From Bisporella sp. PMI_857 (taxonomy: Eukaryota > Ascomycota > Leotiomycetes > Helotiales > Helotiaceae): DNA of 64,000 nt. Numbering within the stretch: the stretch's first letter is position 1; every line of letters starts with the position of its first letter. Below, piece after piece: positions 25,101 through 37,042 of the stretch. The notes under the pieces are model-generated. The model did not search any database, was not told the origin of the DNA, and saw only the letters and a program-made list of their open reading frames with translations. Both the position numbers and the translations under genes were made by a program. The stretch covers positions 682,001-746,000 of the forward strand of contig JAJSPD010000017.1 of the NCBI GenBank assembly GCA_021307315.1, in the 5' to 3' direction.

Positions 25101-27401
25101 ATCGAATTAATCGTGGGCCTGCCACTGGATTCTGGGTGCCAGGCCGCAATCAAGCCATGAACATCATGTTCCATAGTTGCAATGGATTCAGTTATGGCGT
25201 AGATCCCAATCAGTTTAGTGGTCCCGATCCCATGTGGCGAGACGTTCTCAATACCCACCAGACCCAACCATTTCATGTCATGCTTGGAGGCGGCGATCAG
25301 ATCTATAACGACTGTGTACAGCGGGAGACTGAGCTCTTTCGAAGATGGACAGAAATCCCACTGAAGCATCAGCATCACAAGGAGCAGCACCCTTTTACCG
25401 CAGAGCTTCAAGAAGAACTTGAGAAGTTTTACTTGAATCGCTATTCCATGTGGTTCTCTCAAGGCCTGTTTAGCCTTGCCGTGTCACAGATTCCTATGAT
25501 CAACATATTTGATGATCACGACATCATTGACGGATTTGGTTCATACTCAGACAGGTATATGAAGTCGCCAGTCATGTCTGGTCTCGGAAATGTTGCTTTC
25601 AAATATTACATGCTGTTCCAGCATCAGACTAGCATTGATGAGGGAGAGGAAACAGAACCTACTTGGATACTTGGGGCTCAGCCTGGACCCTACATCCACG
25701 AATTGAGTCGAAGCATTTTTACATTCTTAGGTCGAAGCGTGGCGTTTCTTGGGATCGACTGCCGTACTGAGCGCATGTACGATGAAGTGGTTAGTCCCGA
25801 GACTTACGATAAGGTATTTGCTCGTCTTATGAGCGAAATCAAGAAGGGTGAGACAAAGCATCTTATCGTGCTGTTAGGTGTGCCAATAGCCTACCCACGG
25901 ATGGTATGGCTAGAAAACATGTAAGTTCCAGGGATGCATTGGTATGGACATGGCTAACGTCCCCCAGACTAACGTCCAGACTGATGGAACCTGTGAAAGC
26001 ATTGAGCAGAGCTGGCTTGTTTGGCAAAAAGCTACTCAATCATTTGGATGGTGGAGTAGAGATTTTGGATGATCTCGATGATCATTGGACCGCGAAGCAT
26101 CACAAGGATGAGAGGAATTTTCTCATAGAAGAACTTCAGGACCTAGCTGCTGAGAAATCTGTACGCATCACAATCCTTGGGTAAGTGCACGAAGATCTAT
26201 TATTATATCTTCAAACGAAACTAATTTTGACAGGGGTGATGTACATCTTGCTGCTATGGGCCAATTCTACTCCAATCCCAAACTAGCTATTCCCAAGGAC
26301 CGAGATCACCGCTACATGCCAAATATTATCTCCTCAGCAATTGTGAATACGCCTCCGCCAGATGCACTTGCTGATCTCCTCAACAAAAGGAACAAAGTGC
26401 ATCACCTTGATGATGTGACCGATGAAGATATGATCCCAATTTTCACTCACGATGTGAATAACAAGCCAAGAAACAATAAGCGTCTCCTCAATCGTAGAAA
26501 TTGGTGTTCGATTCGAGAGTACAACCCAGATTTATCCCCACCCTCAACTCCAGAGCCAGCATCTTATAATAACAGCCCCAGCCCTCCTGTGAAACGAAGG
26601 GGGCTTTTGCGTCGTCTCTCTGGCTCCAAAGGACCTGTCTATCGACCTGATGTCGCGACGGGCGACAGACCGCCACTTTCAAACACAAACTTCTTCACGC
26701 GTCGGCCCTCGACTACATCTCGTCGAGGCTCCACAGACTCCCAAAGACCCGGCATGCTTACTAGAACATTATCCCTTACAAGGAAAGATTTCACGCCATC
26801 CGGCCTATTCCGTCGGAACAGCAAGAAGAAAAAGGATGATGGCGGCATCAACGGATATGGCGCCGAAAGTGATGACGAGGCATATTATGATCAGCCCCCT
26901 CAACGTGTTGGCATGCGTGGTGGTGCGCAAGAAGAAGACGATAACTACTTCCCCAGAATGCCCAAATCCATAGGCCGCAGTGCAACCCATCCCTATGATG
27001 AGGCGACGACATCCATTAAAGACGTCTCGCCTGATACTCCACGCCAGCAATTTCACCGCACGCCCACCGGCCTCTCCGTCAAGCAGCTCAAGCAAGGCGC
27101 CCGCCCGATTAATCTAGAAGGTGGCCTAGATATCTGTTTAAATTTGGAAGTAGATCCTAAGCAGCCAGAAGGTATTACGATGCCGTATAGGCTACTTGTT
27201 CCGAGACTGTGGTATGAAGAGGAGAAAGAGGGTGTGCATGCTAAGAAGATGAGGGGTGTCATGAAGCGTTGGCTGCATTTTGCTAGGCACGGGGGAGAGG
27301 ATGAAAGATGGAGAGAAAGCAGAGCAGAACAGGGAGAGCACTCGGAAACGAGTTTGAGGCCCGTAAGTAGGGAGATTCGGGGTGGTGCTAGGGGATTGTA
27401 A
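22142..27401 (+). CDS. Large PhoD-like phosphatase domain protein
   Basis: Exons: 22142-22554, 22664-24141, 24412-24712 (start uncertain), 24805-25920, 25968-26180 and 26234-27401, about 1562 aa. The first third is disordered, charged and Ser-rich. The core begins near PTRFKPKLFLKSGPLLRY and carries PhoD-type metallophosphatase motifs: GGDQIYND, FDDHDIIDGFGSY, LLGVPIAYP and GGDVHLAAMGQFYSN. The C-terminal tail is basic and Ser/Pro-rich (RRGLLRRLSGSKG). Fungal proteins of this layout are large and intracellular, and their substrates are largely unknown; phosphodiesterase or phosphomonoesterase activity is inferred from the fold. The 270-bp gap 24142-24411 is long for this genome and may hide a short exon (see findings). 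The other junctions are clean, for example LPKVGRDG and WLENILTSRL. Confidence 0.88.
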
Positions 27402-28003
27402 ATTTAAAATAGGAGGTCGAAAGAGGAGGGCTTGGAATAGGGGAATGTCCGGAGTGGGGTGCAATATGGCATTGGGCGAGAGCCAAGGGATGATCATTTG
27501 TAGGAGTATTTCCTGGGCGACGTAGATAGATACCTTCTCTTAAGTAGTATGAATACATATACCCGTTGAAACCAAACCACTTCCGCCCATTTTTAATAAG
27601 AGCATCTTGCTACTTGATGAATCCCTCGCTTGAGTACCTGAACGAATTACTAAATGATCAGAACGAGCTTAGGTCGGGTAAAGCGTAATTGTAAGTATTT
27701 TCACTTGCCGCATGGACTTCTTAAATAATGGGGGATCTCGGCTTGGGTTGCCTTGCCATCTAAAGGCCAACCCGTCTGACATGAAAGCTGCTACGGCGGT
27801 GGCATCGAAATGATAACCTCGATAGACGGCACCAAGCTAGAAGCGAGCATGAGATTCCAATGTTGAATTCTGTGACTAATTATACATGCCCATTCGGTCC
27901 CTTCATCCAAGGATATATCTGTTTCCATTCATTTCCCCATGAATCAACGCCAACCTGGAACCCTGTAAGCCTTTATTTAAATATATTACCTGTAGTTATA
28001 GGT
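27402..28003. other. Intergenic between convergent genes
   Basis: Spacer between the 3' ends of the PhoD-like and adenylate-kinase-family genes. No gene, repeat or structured element is seen. Confidence 0.5.
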
Positions 28004-28926
28004 TCAGTTTTCCACGACGAACCGCCTCTCGAACTCCTTGAACAGTTGCGGACTAATCTCATCACTCGTATTTCCCTGCACCTCCCACAACACGCCTTTC
28101 TTCGCATAATGCTCCAGCAGCGGCTCACTCGTCTCTTCAAACTTCTTCAATCTTTCTTTCCACGTCTCCTCATTGTCATCATCCCTCTTCGTCAGCGCCT
28201 CACCTGTCACGTCGTCTTTGCCAGGGACACGAGGAGGGTTGAACGTCGTGTTGTAGACGCGTCCAGAAGGAGCGTGGATCCAGCGGTTGGCGATGCGAGA
28301 GATGATGGCGGAGAACGGCGTCCGCAACGAGACGACAAGGTTTATCGGAATCAGGCCGTCCAGTTGGTGCGCCTGGGAGGCGGTGCGCGGGAAGCCGTCG
28401 AGGATAAAAGAGGCGGACGGGTCTTCGGAGGTCTGGGGGGATGAGTGGGCTATTGATGGTTGTTCGACAAAGAGGTCGGCGTCGTTGTTAAAGTCTAAGG
28501 CGGAGGCGGAGGCGGAGGCGGACATTGAAGCCAAGGAGAGGGTTAGAGGCGAAGTGTCAGTGCTGATCCAGTCTCGTGCCTTGAGTTCGTGGAGGATTAG
28601 GCGGAGGATCATGGCGTCTGGGACCAGGGCGCCGGAGCGCATCGTGGACTCTGCTTTGATGCCTGTGGTTGTTTAGTATATCCATTGCTGTATTTGAGAC
28701 GCAAGAGATGCTGCATACCGAGAGGAGTCTGATTCTTCACATGTTCGCGCAAAAGGTCCCCTGAGCTGATGGCAGATAGCTGGGGAAATCGAGCCAGCAG
28801 TCTCTCGGCCTGTGTCCCCTTTCCAACCCCAGGAGCGCCGACCAGTATAATTCTCGCTGCTTTCTGTAGCCTCATGGCCGTTATTGTTTTGTTACGTATA
28901 AGAGAACGATCAAGAAATGCCTCCAA
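28004..28926 (-). CDS. ADK2: GTP:AMP phosphotransferase (mitochondrial adenylate kinase 3 type)
   Basis: Exons 28926-28719 and 28662-28004 (288 aa from the first Met; a second Met at 28875 gives 271 aa and a more usual start, MRLQKAARI). The enzyme regenerates GDP/ADP from AMP and GTP in the mitochondrial matrix. Visible motifs are the P-loop [10 protein letters not shown], the NMP-binding region [22 protein letters not shown], and the LID region with [13 protein letters not shown] and [10 protein letters not shown], which lacks zinc cysteines as in AK3-type enzymes. An Ala/Ser insertion ([10 protein letters not shown]) lies before FILDGFP and is encoded by a short hexamer repeat. The intron 28663-28718 joins TPLG to IKAESTM. 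Confidence 0.93.
28499..28522. repeat. GGCGGA hexamer repeat inside a coding exon
   Basis: Four tandem GGCGGA/GGAGGC units on the plus strand. On the coding (minus) strand they give alternating Ser-Ala residues in an insertion of the adenylate-kinase-family protein. The unit is a multiple of three, so changes in copy number keep the frame. Confidence 0.75.
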
Positions 28927-29806
28927 TCTCCTGATAATGAGCGGTTCGGAGTCCGAAAAATGCGCTTGCCCCTGGCACGCAGTTTATTGTTGATACAAGG
29001 CGACCTTTTATCTTACACCGACGACGTGAACGAAATCAGAGGATATCCATTATGGTAGATATGGTACTTTAAGGATGAAGAGGGGGGGGGGGGGGCGGGT
29101 TTTGAGAGGTTGAAGCATGTGCAAAGGAACGGGCCTTTGGATGGGTGTAGACAAGCTTTTGATGTGTATGTGTGTGGTGTAAATGGTGTGTCTCTCTCTC
29201 TCCGTTTTAGTTCCTGACTACAGTAGACTACATTTACACTATCAGATGCGGGGAGATATCGGCACCGACGGAGGGGGGAATGGGTTTTCCACAGATGGTT
29301 GAGCTTGCATATCCCGGTCAGCCGGGGCTTGGCGCCAAATCACCCAGTTCATCAAGGGGTTGCTTTTGTTGAGAGAGATGAGACGATGATGATGATGATA
29401 TTGAGGGAGCAGGGGAAGAGAGGATAGTGAGAGAGTGAATAAGAGAGAGACAGAGACAGCGAAAGAAATATTACATCTACACTAAAGCAAAGGCATCCTT
29501 TATATTCTGCCATTAACACGTGAATAAAAATGATTTGATCAAAGAACAATGACGTTTCAATCACGTGAATCTCGGCAAACTCTGTCAGGCTCTCTAACTC
29601 CGTGTAACTACACGTCTCCCCTGCCCCCCAGGTCAGCCTATGCTTGATCTTCTCTATCATTGCTAATAACACAACCCCTCATTCCAACCAAGATCACAAC
29701 GTTTACGATGCCATCTACTTAAGGCGGCCTCTACATCAATAAACATCACTATCATATCGCCACTGCCAGTAGACGCTTTGGTCTGACAGAACAACTCGCT
29801 TCCAGC
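28927..29806. promoter_or_regulatory. Divergent promoter region with G-run
   Basis: Lies between the minus-strand adenylate-kinase-family gene and the plus-strand LETM1 gene. It contains a run of 14 G (29082-29095) followed by CGGG, short CT/GA and GAT tracts, and a CACGTG palindrome near 29562 in tttcaatcacgtga. No credible gene is seen; a 106-codon minus-strand frame at 29352-29672 is low-complexity. Confidence 0.5.
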
Positions 29807-31509
29807 ATGAGTGCCTCATCAAGGCTTGCGCGCAATGCCGTGCAGTCTATTATGCTGAATGGACGTATGTAGCGCTGCATCTATAGGTGCAGAATAGAGA
29901 TGCTAATGATGATACAGGTCGAAGTGTACCTCGGGCGCCTCTCGGCATCACTTCATACCCATCACTTCTACGCCACAATGGCCGAGCATTCCCAGCGCAG
30001 ACCTCCATGCTAGCCGTCATAGTACCAAGGAGAGGAGTTTCGACGGAGACACATGCAAGTGGTGGGCAGCCAGGAGGTCCGCCTCCGGGTTTCAACACAG
30101 AGCAGGCGAAGAAGCCTTTACCTACTATTGCGTCAAATGCCATCACCCAAGCAGGAGAAACGAAGGCTAAAGAGCACGAGATTGATTCGGTACCCGTCGA
30201 CAAAGCCACAGCTGTTGCGAAAACCGATGCTACAGAAGCTCTGACTCTGGAGGAGCTGGCAGGAGCGAGGGCGGTGGAACAGGCGAAGAATGGGAAGAAG
30301 GAAGAAAAGAAACTGACTCTCGGGCAGAAAATCAAAAAGGAAGCACAACACTATTGGGACGGAACCAAGTTGCTGGCAACTGAGGTGAAGATCAGTTCGA
30401 AATTGGCGCTGAAAATGGCTGCTGGGTATGAGCTTAGTCGAAGAGAAAACAGGCAGTTGCAGCGAACAGTTCAGGACATGGCTCGGTTGGTGCCATTCTC
30501 GGTTTTCGTTTTGGTGCCATTTGCTGAGTTGTTGCTCCCTGTGGCGCTTAAGCTGTTCCCCAATATGCTTCCTAGCACATATGAAGGTCAAAAATCAAAG
30601 GATGCCAAAGTCAGCAGTTTGAGGTCGACACGAAAAGAAGTGAGCCGCCTCTTGCGCGAGACACTGAAAGAGACAGGATTGCCTATCAATCCAACAAGAT
30701 TAGGCGCTAAGAAGGAGGAGTTCAGCGAATTCTTCCGCAAAGTCCGAGCAACCGGAGAGACGCCATCAACCGCGGATGTCATCAAGGTTTGCAAAATATT
30801 CAAGGATGACTTGACGTTGGACAATCTGTCACGACCACAACTTGTCGGGATATGTAAATATATGAACCTCAACACATACGGCACCGATATGATGCTCCGG
30901 TACCAGATTCGGCACCGTATGAGACAAATCAAACGGGATGACCGTGCAATCAGTTTCGAAGGTGTTGACAGCTTGTCGGTACCAGAGCTTCAAGTTTCCT
31001 GTCTCAGTCGCGGCATCCGCACCCATGGTGTTTCGCCAGGCAGACTACGAGATGACTTGCAGATGTGGTTGGACTTGAGACTTAAGCACGGAGTACCTTC
31101 GACGCTGTTAGTTTTGAGTAATGCATTCATGTATTCTCAAGGCAAGGATTCTGAGTTTGCCACTCAGATTGAGGCCCTCACGGGGGTTCTGTCGGCTATC
31201 CCCGAGGAGTTGTTCCATGAGATCGAGCTTGAGATACACTCCGCTGAGGGAGCTGCAACCAATAAGCAGCGCCTTGAGGTTCTAAAGGAGCAACAAGAGC
31301 TCATTCAGGACGAGAACGAACAAGATGAGTCTAACAAGAAATCTGGTAGCGCTACACCGCGTGACGATGAGGATATTGATGAAAAAGAGGAGCGACGGAC
31401 GGAGGCCAAGGAAGATATCGAACAAAGTCAAGTTAATGAGGCTCTTGAAGCAGAAAAGCAGAGCGAAAAAGCCGAAGCCAAAGAGAAGGCCACGGACAAA
31501 CAAGCGTGA
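29807..31509 (+). CDS. MDM38: LETM1/Mdm38 mitochondrial inner-membrane protein
   Basis: Exons 29807-29864 and 29918-31509 (549 aa). The small first exon encodes the start of a basic presequence (MSASSRLARNAVQSIML), joined as NGRRSVPRAPL. LETM1 proteins support mitochondrial K+/H+ exchange, and yeast Mdm38 also binds mitoribosomes for membrane insertion of translation products. The hallmark is the single inner-membrane span in VPFSVFVLVPFAELLLPVAL followed by KLFPNMLPSTYE. The matrix LETM1 domain follows with LSRPQLVGICKYMNLN, RYQIRHRMRQIKRDDRAI and GVDSLSVPELQ. The C-terminus is a long charged coiled coil rich in Glu, Lys and Ala. Length and order match fungal LETM1 proteins. Confidence 0.95.
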
Positions 31510-32048
31510 TAGCACAATATCTTTTTATTTGTAGAATAGCATTCTGGAATGGTTAATGCATGGGAAGGGCAAAGTATAGAGAAACCACTAGACTGCTGAG
31601 GTATTGGAATCAGCTTTGTACAAGATTCAACTCAATGAAGTAAACGAATTACTAGCGCTCAAAACGGCAGATTGAAGTCATTGTAATCTAGTTCTCCTTA
31701 TCAATTATACCTAAAAAGGAGACATGATAAATTCTGATTGCAAATAGGCAACTTGTTTGTCTTCCATAGGTCTTGGCAGAGTGGGTCTACGAACTGGTAG
31801 CGCTCGTCATCGTCGGCTTCGAGGCTTCACCCAAACCTTAGGCTGGTAGACAAACAACTCTGGAAACAGGACAACACCATATAGTGGCTTACAACTTCGC
31901 TCTGCATACTGCCACCCACGTATACAATTGACTTCGATACACCAATCAGATTCTCAGTCATTCTGAAGCGACGTGATTGCTATCACGTCTCCGCCAACCT
32001 CCGTTTTGCCCCGCATAGATCCGTTGTCGCATTCACAATAACGCAGAT
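31510..32048. other. Intergenic spacer
   Basis: Downstream of LETM1 and upstream of the Snx4 gene in the same direction. It should hold one 3' UTR and one promoter. No gene or repeat is recognised. Confidence 0.5.
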
Positions 32049-33530
32049 ATGGGCGGCATGGCAGAAGAGAACTTCGCGGATGTGGAATGGACTCAGAACC
32101 ATACCCCTGAGTCATTAGGCAGCAGCCCTAGCAATGAAGAGACATTCGGAAAGCGGAAGAACAGCAGCACCACGGCCATGAAGAGCGCATTAGGGAGCAG
32201 TGATAAATTGCAAGCTGGGAAGAATGCAGATTCAATAGATCTTGCAGGGGTTGGTAGTGCAACTATTGAGTGCACAGTATCAAATCCAATCAAGGAGAAC
32301 GATGGGACCAAAGATGCCTTCGTATCCTACAAGATCACTACACACGTTTGTGCCCAATTCCTATGCCCCAGGTGTTATTAACTGTTATAGACCAATTTCC
32401 CTTCCTTCTCTAAACCCGTTACTACTGTTCGAAGGCGCTTCACCGATTTCGTTTTTCTCTACAACCAGCTCGTCAAAGACTTTGCCGCATGTGCGGTCCC
32501 GCCACTCCCAGAAAAGCACAATATGGTGTATGTTCGAGGCGACCGGTTTGGGACAGACTTCACGCAACGACGGGCGAATTCTCTTGGCCGATTTCTCACA
32601 CGTATCACAATGCACCCAATACTTCGAAGAACGTCCCTACTCATCCTATTCCTCGAGAGCAATGATTGGAATGCGAGTATGAAGTCACGCGGAGGTAGGA
32701 ACTCTTCAGCTTCGGAACAAGGTGCGACGGGTGTATTTGATAATTTCACGGACACGTTCATAAATGCTTTCACCAAGGTCCACAAACCAGATAAACGTTT
32801 TATCGAGGTTCGAGAGAGGTCTGATAAACTAGATGAAGATCTAGGGCACATCGAGAAGATTGTAGCGCGAGTAGCACGACGAGAAGGCGATTTGGAAACC
32901 GATTACAAAGATCTCGCAGAGCAATTTCAGAAACTAGTGTTGCTCGAACCGGCGGTTGAGCAGTCAGTGCATGTATTTGCCGCCAGCGTAGAGGATACTT
33001 CGGCCGGGATCAAGAAGCTCAAGGACCATACGGATCAGGATTATCTTGGCAGCTTGCGGGATATGCAGGCATATAGTACAGCTGTCAAGAACCTGCTGAA
33101 GACCCGCGAGCAGAAACAACTTGATTTTGAACAACTCACTGAATATCTGGCCAAAGCGACCTCAGATCATGATGTGTTACAGTCAACACACGGCTCTGGC
33201 GGCCATACTGGTCCAGGTGGTTTCATCCGCGCCAAGATTGAGGATGTACGAGGTGTTGACCACGAGCAGTCCCGGCGAGATAGGCTACGGCGCTTGGAAG
33301 TTAGGATCCACGAGTTGACGAAGGAAGTTGAGCAGGCGAAAGTGGTATCAGAGGCATTTGATGAGGAGGTTGTGAGGGAGGTTGCAGATTTCGAGCGCAT
33401 CAAGAAGCTTGAGTTCAAGACTCAGTTTGGGGCTCTGGCAGACGCACATGTAGAATTTTATGGAGCTACAATTGAGAATTGGGAAGCGTACGTGAGGGAG
33501 ATGGAGAATTTAGGGGCTCCCCTTGCATAG
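32049..33530 (+). CDS. SNX4: Sorting nexin Snx4/Atg24
   Basis: Exons 32049-32345 and 32391-33530 (478 aa). The 45-bp intron joins YKITTH to TNFPSFSKP in phase 0. An acidic, disordered N-terminus precedes a PX domain: VRRRFTDFVFLYNQL, PPLPEKH and GDRFGTDFTQRRANSL, with the basic RRR and the later Arg residues expected to bind phosphatidylinositol 3-phosphate. A BAR-type helical region follows (DNFTDTFINAF through the coiled-coil C-terminus). Snx4 proteins recycle cargo from endosomes and take part in selective autophagy with Atg20. Length and domain order are typical. Confidence 0.92.
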
Positions 33531-33653
33531 TGGTCTTAGTTGGAAAGGGTAATGCATCAAATGGAAAGGAAGGATGGCGTTAGAGCTAATGAGCTTCGTA
33601 GAATCGCTAAATAACTGTGATTGTAATATACCTGTTGATATGTCGCTTTACTC

Positions 33654-33941
33654 TTAGCTGTTCGGACCGAGTGTGCCCCTGATCACTGCATTAATACCCG
33701 CCAGAAATACATTAGCCCCGAAAATCTCATTGTACCTTGATAGAAGATGGCGTTTTGCTTCGAAAAAGCAGAGCTGAGCTCGCAAATATTTCTTACTCTC
33801 CTTACTGTCCATATTGACATATGCATTACCACCCTCAACCAAGAATTTCAATTTGTGATATTCCTCCTTAAATGTTGACATTCCGATCCCAGGTTGTATC
33901 AATAATTGAGTCTTACCTCCGTCCCACGTGTACTTATTCAT
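33654..33941 (-). CDS. Small hypothetical ORF, 95 aa
   Basis: An uninterrupted ATG-to-stop frame with balanced composition (includes EEYHKLKFLVEGGNAYVN and FGANVFLAGINAVIRG). It lies between two convergent genes. No family is recognised. It may be a genuine small gene, the remnant of a larger one, or chance; a GTAAG near the start could be a donor. Confidence 0.3.
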   Translation of the reverse strand: MNKYTWDGGKTQLLIQPGIGMSTFKEEYHKLKFLVEGGNAYVNMDSKESKKYLRAQLCFFEAKRHLLSRYNEIFGANVFLAGINAVIRGTLGPNS

Positions 33942-34230
33942 CGAATCTCTCTACCCGCCTATTATAGAAAGGGTCATTCTGGTGCTACCGATTGTGCTTA
34001 CTTTGATGTGATGTGTTTATGCTCGTGCTCATGCTATTTTTCTCTACCTTGCAACAAGGTTTATTCTAAGAAGGCTTGTTGATCTTTGGCCGTATTTACA
34101 TTTGGTTTGAAGAAGGGAAGACTAGACATTAGCCTACGTGTTTATACGGACGACCATAGCATTTATTAATCTTTCTTCTTAATATATGTTCTTCCCTTTG
34201 CACACTCGGATTCTCGTGCATTTTGACATG

Positions 34231-35129
34231 TCATGACTCCCAGAGTCTGTGAATTGCACCCCAATACCTCTCACTATCATTCGCCATATGCCCTACATGA
34301 CCAGTTTTATCCCATTTCTCCCTCTTCACGTCCCATCCCTTCGTTTTTGCGTCTTCGCCATGACTTTCAACATCATCCCACGAGACGAGATCATCGGCCA
34401 TGCTGTAGATGTAGAGTCTTTCCTTGCAACCAAACAAAGCTTGGTCGTTCAGATCATGTCGTGCCCGCTCAACAAGATTATTTCCCGGAAATAAAACGTC
34501 CATGACAAAGAATATGCCTATTACCGAGTAAACCAAGAGCACAGCAGGGATTCTGAGGCTATAGTAATCTGATTAGTTGGAGCAGATCAGGTGATAAAGC
34601 AATGAAAACACTTAATAGGACGTGAAACTTACATAGAAGGCACTGAGCTCTTGAGTCCAACAATCACCGCATCTGACACCTTCGTAAACGATGCAACCCC
34701 CGGTGAACTATCCAAAACCATAGCTTGAACTTTCAATGCCTTGCCAGTTGTGTTCCTGTAAGATCTTCCGAGCCGAGATGCTGTGTGGGCGCCGCCGTTG
34801 CTGAAGAGATGCAGCAGCACTTTGCCGGTGCGACCATATTCACAAATGATCGGATATGCTGCATTGAGACGTTCTTGTTGAGAGGAGTAGGAGATATATG
34901 CCATTTCTGGTAAACCAGTCTGTAAAACCAAGATGGCGGCGGAGGGATAGAGAGTACGATATCCGGATATGTACTTGGATATATGCCTGGGATTTGCAGC
35001 GAACCAGGCGCTAAGGATGATGAGAGATGGAGAGGGAGCAGAGGTGGAGGTGGAAGGTGGAGCAGAGAAAAGGATGGTTGGGCTGAGAAGGTCGAAACCT
35101 GGGAAGAAATCCTGCTTCTGGGGAGGCAT
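34231..35129 (-). CDS. DUF829/TMEM53-family alpha/beta-hydrolase-like protein
   Basis: Exons 35129-34633 and 34558-34231 (274 aa). The 74-bp intron joins SSVPSI to LRIPAVLL. Family features are ILSAWFAANPRHISKY near residue 40, LLHLFSNGGAH (the Ser in FSNGG is at the nucleophile-elbow position), VQAMVLDSSPG, a hydrophobic span (AVLLVYSVIGIFFVMDVLF), then LYIYSMADDLVSWDDVE and TGHVGHM near the end, supplying likely Asp and His residues. TMEM53 relatives are membrane-associated in animals. The fungal role and substrate are unknown. Confidence 0.88.
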
Positions 35130-37042
35130 TGTGAGGCGTATTTGCTTAACGCAGCTCGAAGCAAACCTGAGATAGTTTGCTCTTTATAAGACTCTCCCGC
35201 ATGGAGCCTTGATGGTAGAAATCAACACTTTTACGGAGCTTACGGGCTAATCATCAACCCGGTCTGCAAAACCCTTCCTCCGAAGCACCGAATTTGTTGA
35301 GCTGGAAGACATCTAGTAGCGCAAATACCCATCGAAGGTTCACTTCACATCACAGTCGACAAAATCATATACATGGAGGTCTAGCCGTAGTTCTATTCAC
35401 TTCACATCTGTATGCATTAATGTGCCAAGGCTGGACCCCTGAGATTTCAGGCAACTATCTTAGCAGAGGTCGGAAGAAATCATGAGATAAAGTATTGAAG
35501 CGGCACGGTTATGAAGAATATTTTTGAGAGGTAAAGAATCAAGACCACTATCTATTTCTCTTGTTTATTCTTTGCATTATGAGTCAGTTTCTGATAAATG
35601 CTTAAAAGTGAAGATCAGAAATCAATCTACCTTTTAATTCTTGACAACCGCTGCAATTCGTGTCCCAAATTCCTTGTGGTAATTCTCTAGTCCCCATTTA
35701 CGCGTATCAACTGTCTCGGTCTCCGCAATTGCTTCAAGACCTTCATGTATTGGCGTGAAATCCACAGGGGTCATGGTGAATTTTACTTACACAAGTCATC
35801 AGCGCCTAAAAATCAATCCTGTCATTTACTCCAGCACTTTCTGGTGCTGCGTTGGCATCGTGGAGGATATCCATAAGTGAGGCGACGCCGCTGTCTCTCA
35901 GGTTCCCGTAAAATAGCTAACTGCGAAAACTCTAACAGATGTTGGGCATCTTGAAGAGTAGTTCTCGGTCTATATGGCCTTGTCATATACCAAGCTCCAG
36001 GATATTGCCCCTGAGCACGCCATGGATAGCCATACACCCTTTGGTCTGCTTGAACTTGTAACTGGTTGTAATCGTGCTCCGACCTACGTAGTTCTCTTTC
36101 CATTTCCGGGTGTCCCTAATCCCGTATTTAATAGGCTTAGAATTCCCGTGGTTTTTGCTCGTATCTGTGATAGTAATAACTATGCGTATCAATTGAGATT
36201 TTGCGTTGATGTTGAGTTGCGATGACGAATTTAAGAGTTTAGTTAAGATGTAAAAAGTGTTTTCTGGTGAAGAGAAAAGAGAAAGACAATCTGCTTCCAC
36301 CGACCATACAAATTCTTTAATAACCACTGCACAGAGGCCTTGCCAACAGTAGGTGAGAGAACTTCTCCAATTTAGATTTCGAGTGACTAGTTTGATGATA
36401 ACAGTTAAGTCGTAATGGTCCGGTATTATTGGCAGAACATGGTGGTTCAGTACATGTAAGACAAGTATGGTCATTGTCTGTTGAATGGCTTGTTCTGCTT
36501 AATCATTGCTCGAGGTATTAATTGTTCACAGAATGAATAACTTATAGTTTTGAGTCTACCATACGCGAACCGTATCGAAAATGATACAGAATAGCTACAA
36601 TCATCTGAGAGAGAGCATCTATATTAAACTTGTGCATGGTTCCTGCTGTATCTTTACGTGGCTTCCTCGAAGCCCTTTTTCATCATACACTTTCGAACCC
36701 CTAAACAAAGTCATGCTTTCCCTTCTCCTGTCCATGCCTCTGGCCAACTTCAAAGCCCATCCAGTCTCGCCTTAACAATCACCTTCCTATCGCCTTTCAT
36801 TCTCATTGCCAAGCATAAACCATGCCATTCTCTTCATTCGCTTTGTTCTCTTCCCTTTACGCTACCTAAATCCCAAACACTTCACCTGTCTACTTGCAAC
36901 TCCATTCGCATTCTTCTGGCACAGACAGCAGATCTTTTTGGAAAGCCATACTCTTTGCCAAGGTGATGTGAGAACGGAACCGCCCTCGCAAGGCTGTCAT
37001 ATTCAACTGCTGCAATGTTCACCGCTGATCGCGATCTCGACT
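35130..37042. other. Gene-poor region with possible gene remnant
   Basis: Mostly non-coding. On the minus strand between about 35640 and 35910, two coding-like pieces occur: SGVASLMDILHDANAAPES and, from an ATG at about 35773, VDTRKWGLENYHKEFGTRI. They are in different frames with stops between them and no convincing intron. They may be the decayed 3' end of a gene of unknown family. Nothing else is recognised. Confidence 0.35.

Noticed and set aside
29352..29672. 106-codon minus-strand ORF
   Set aside because: The sequence is dominated by low-complexity Ser/Leu-rich stretches from GA/CT tracts and lies in a promoter region.
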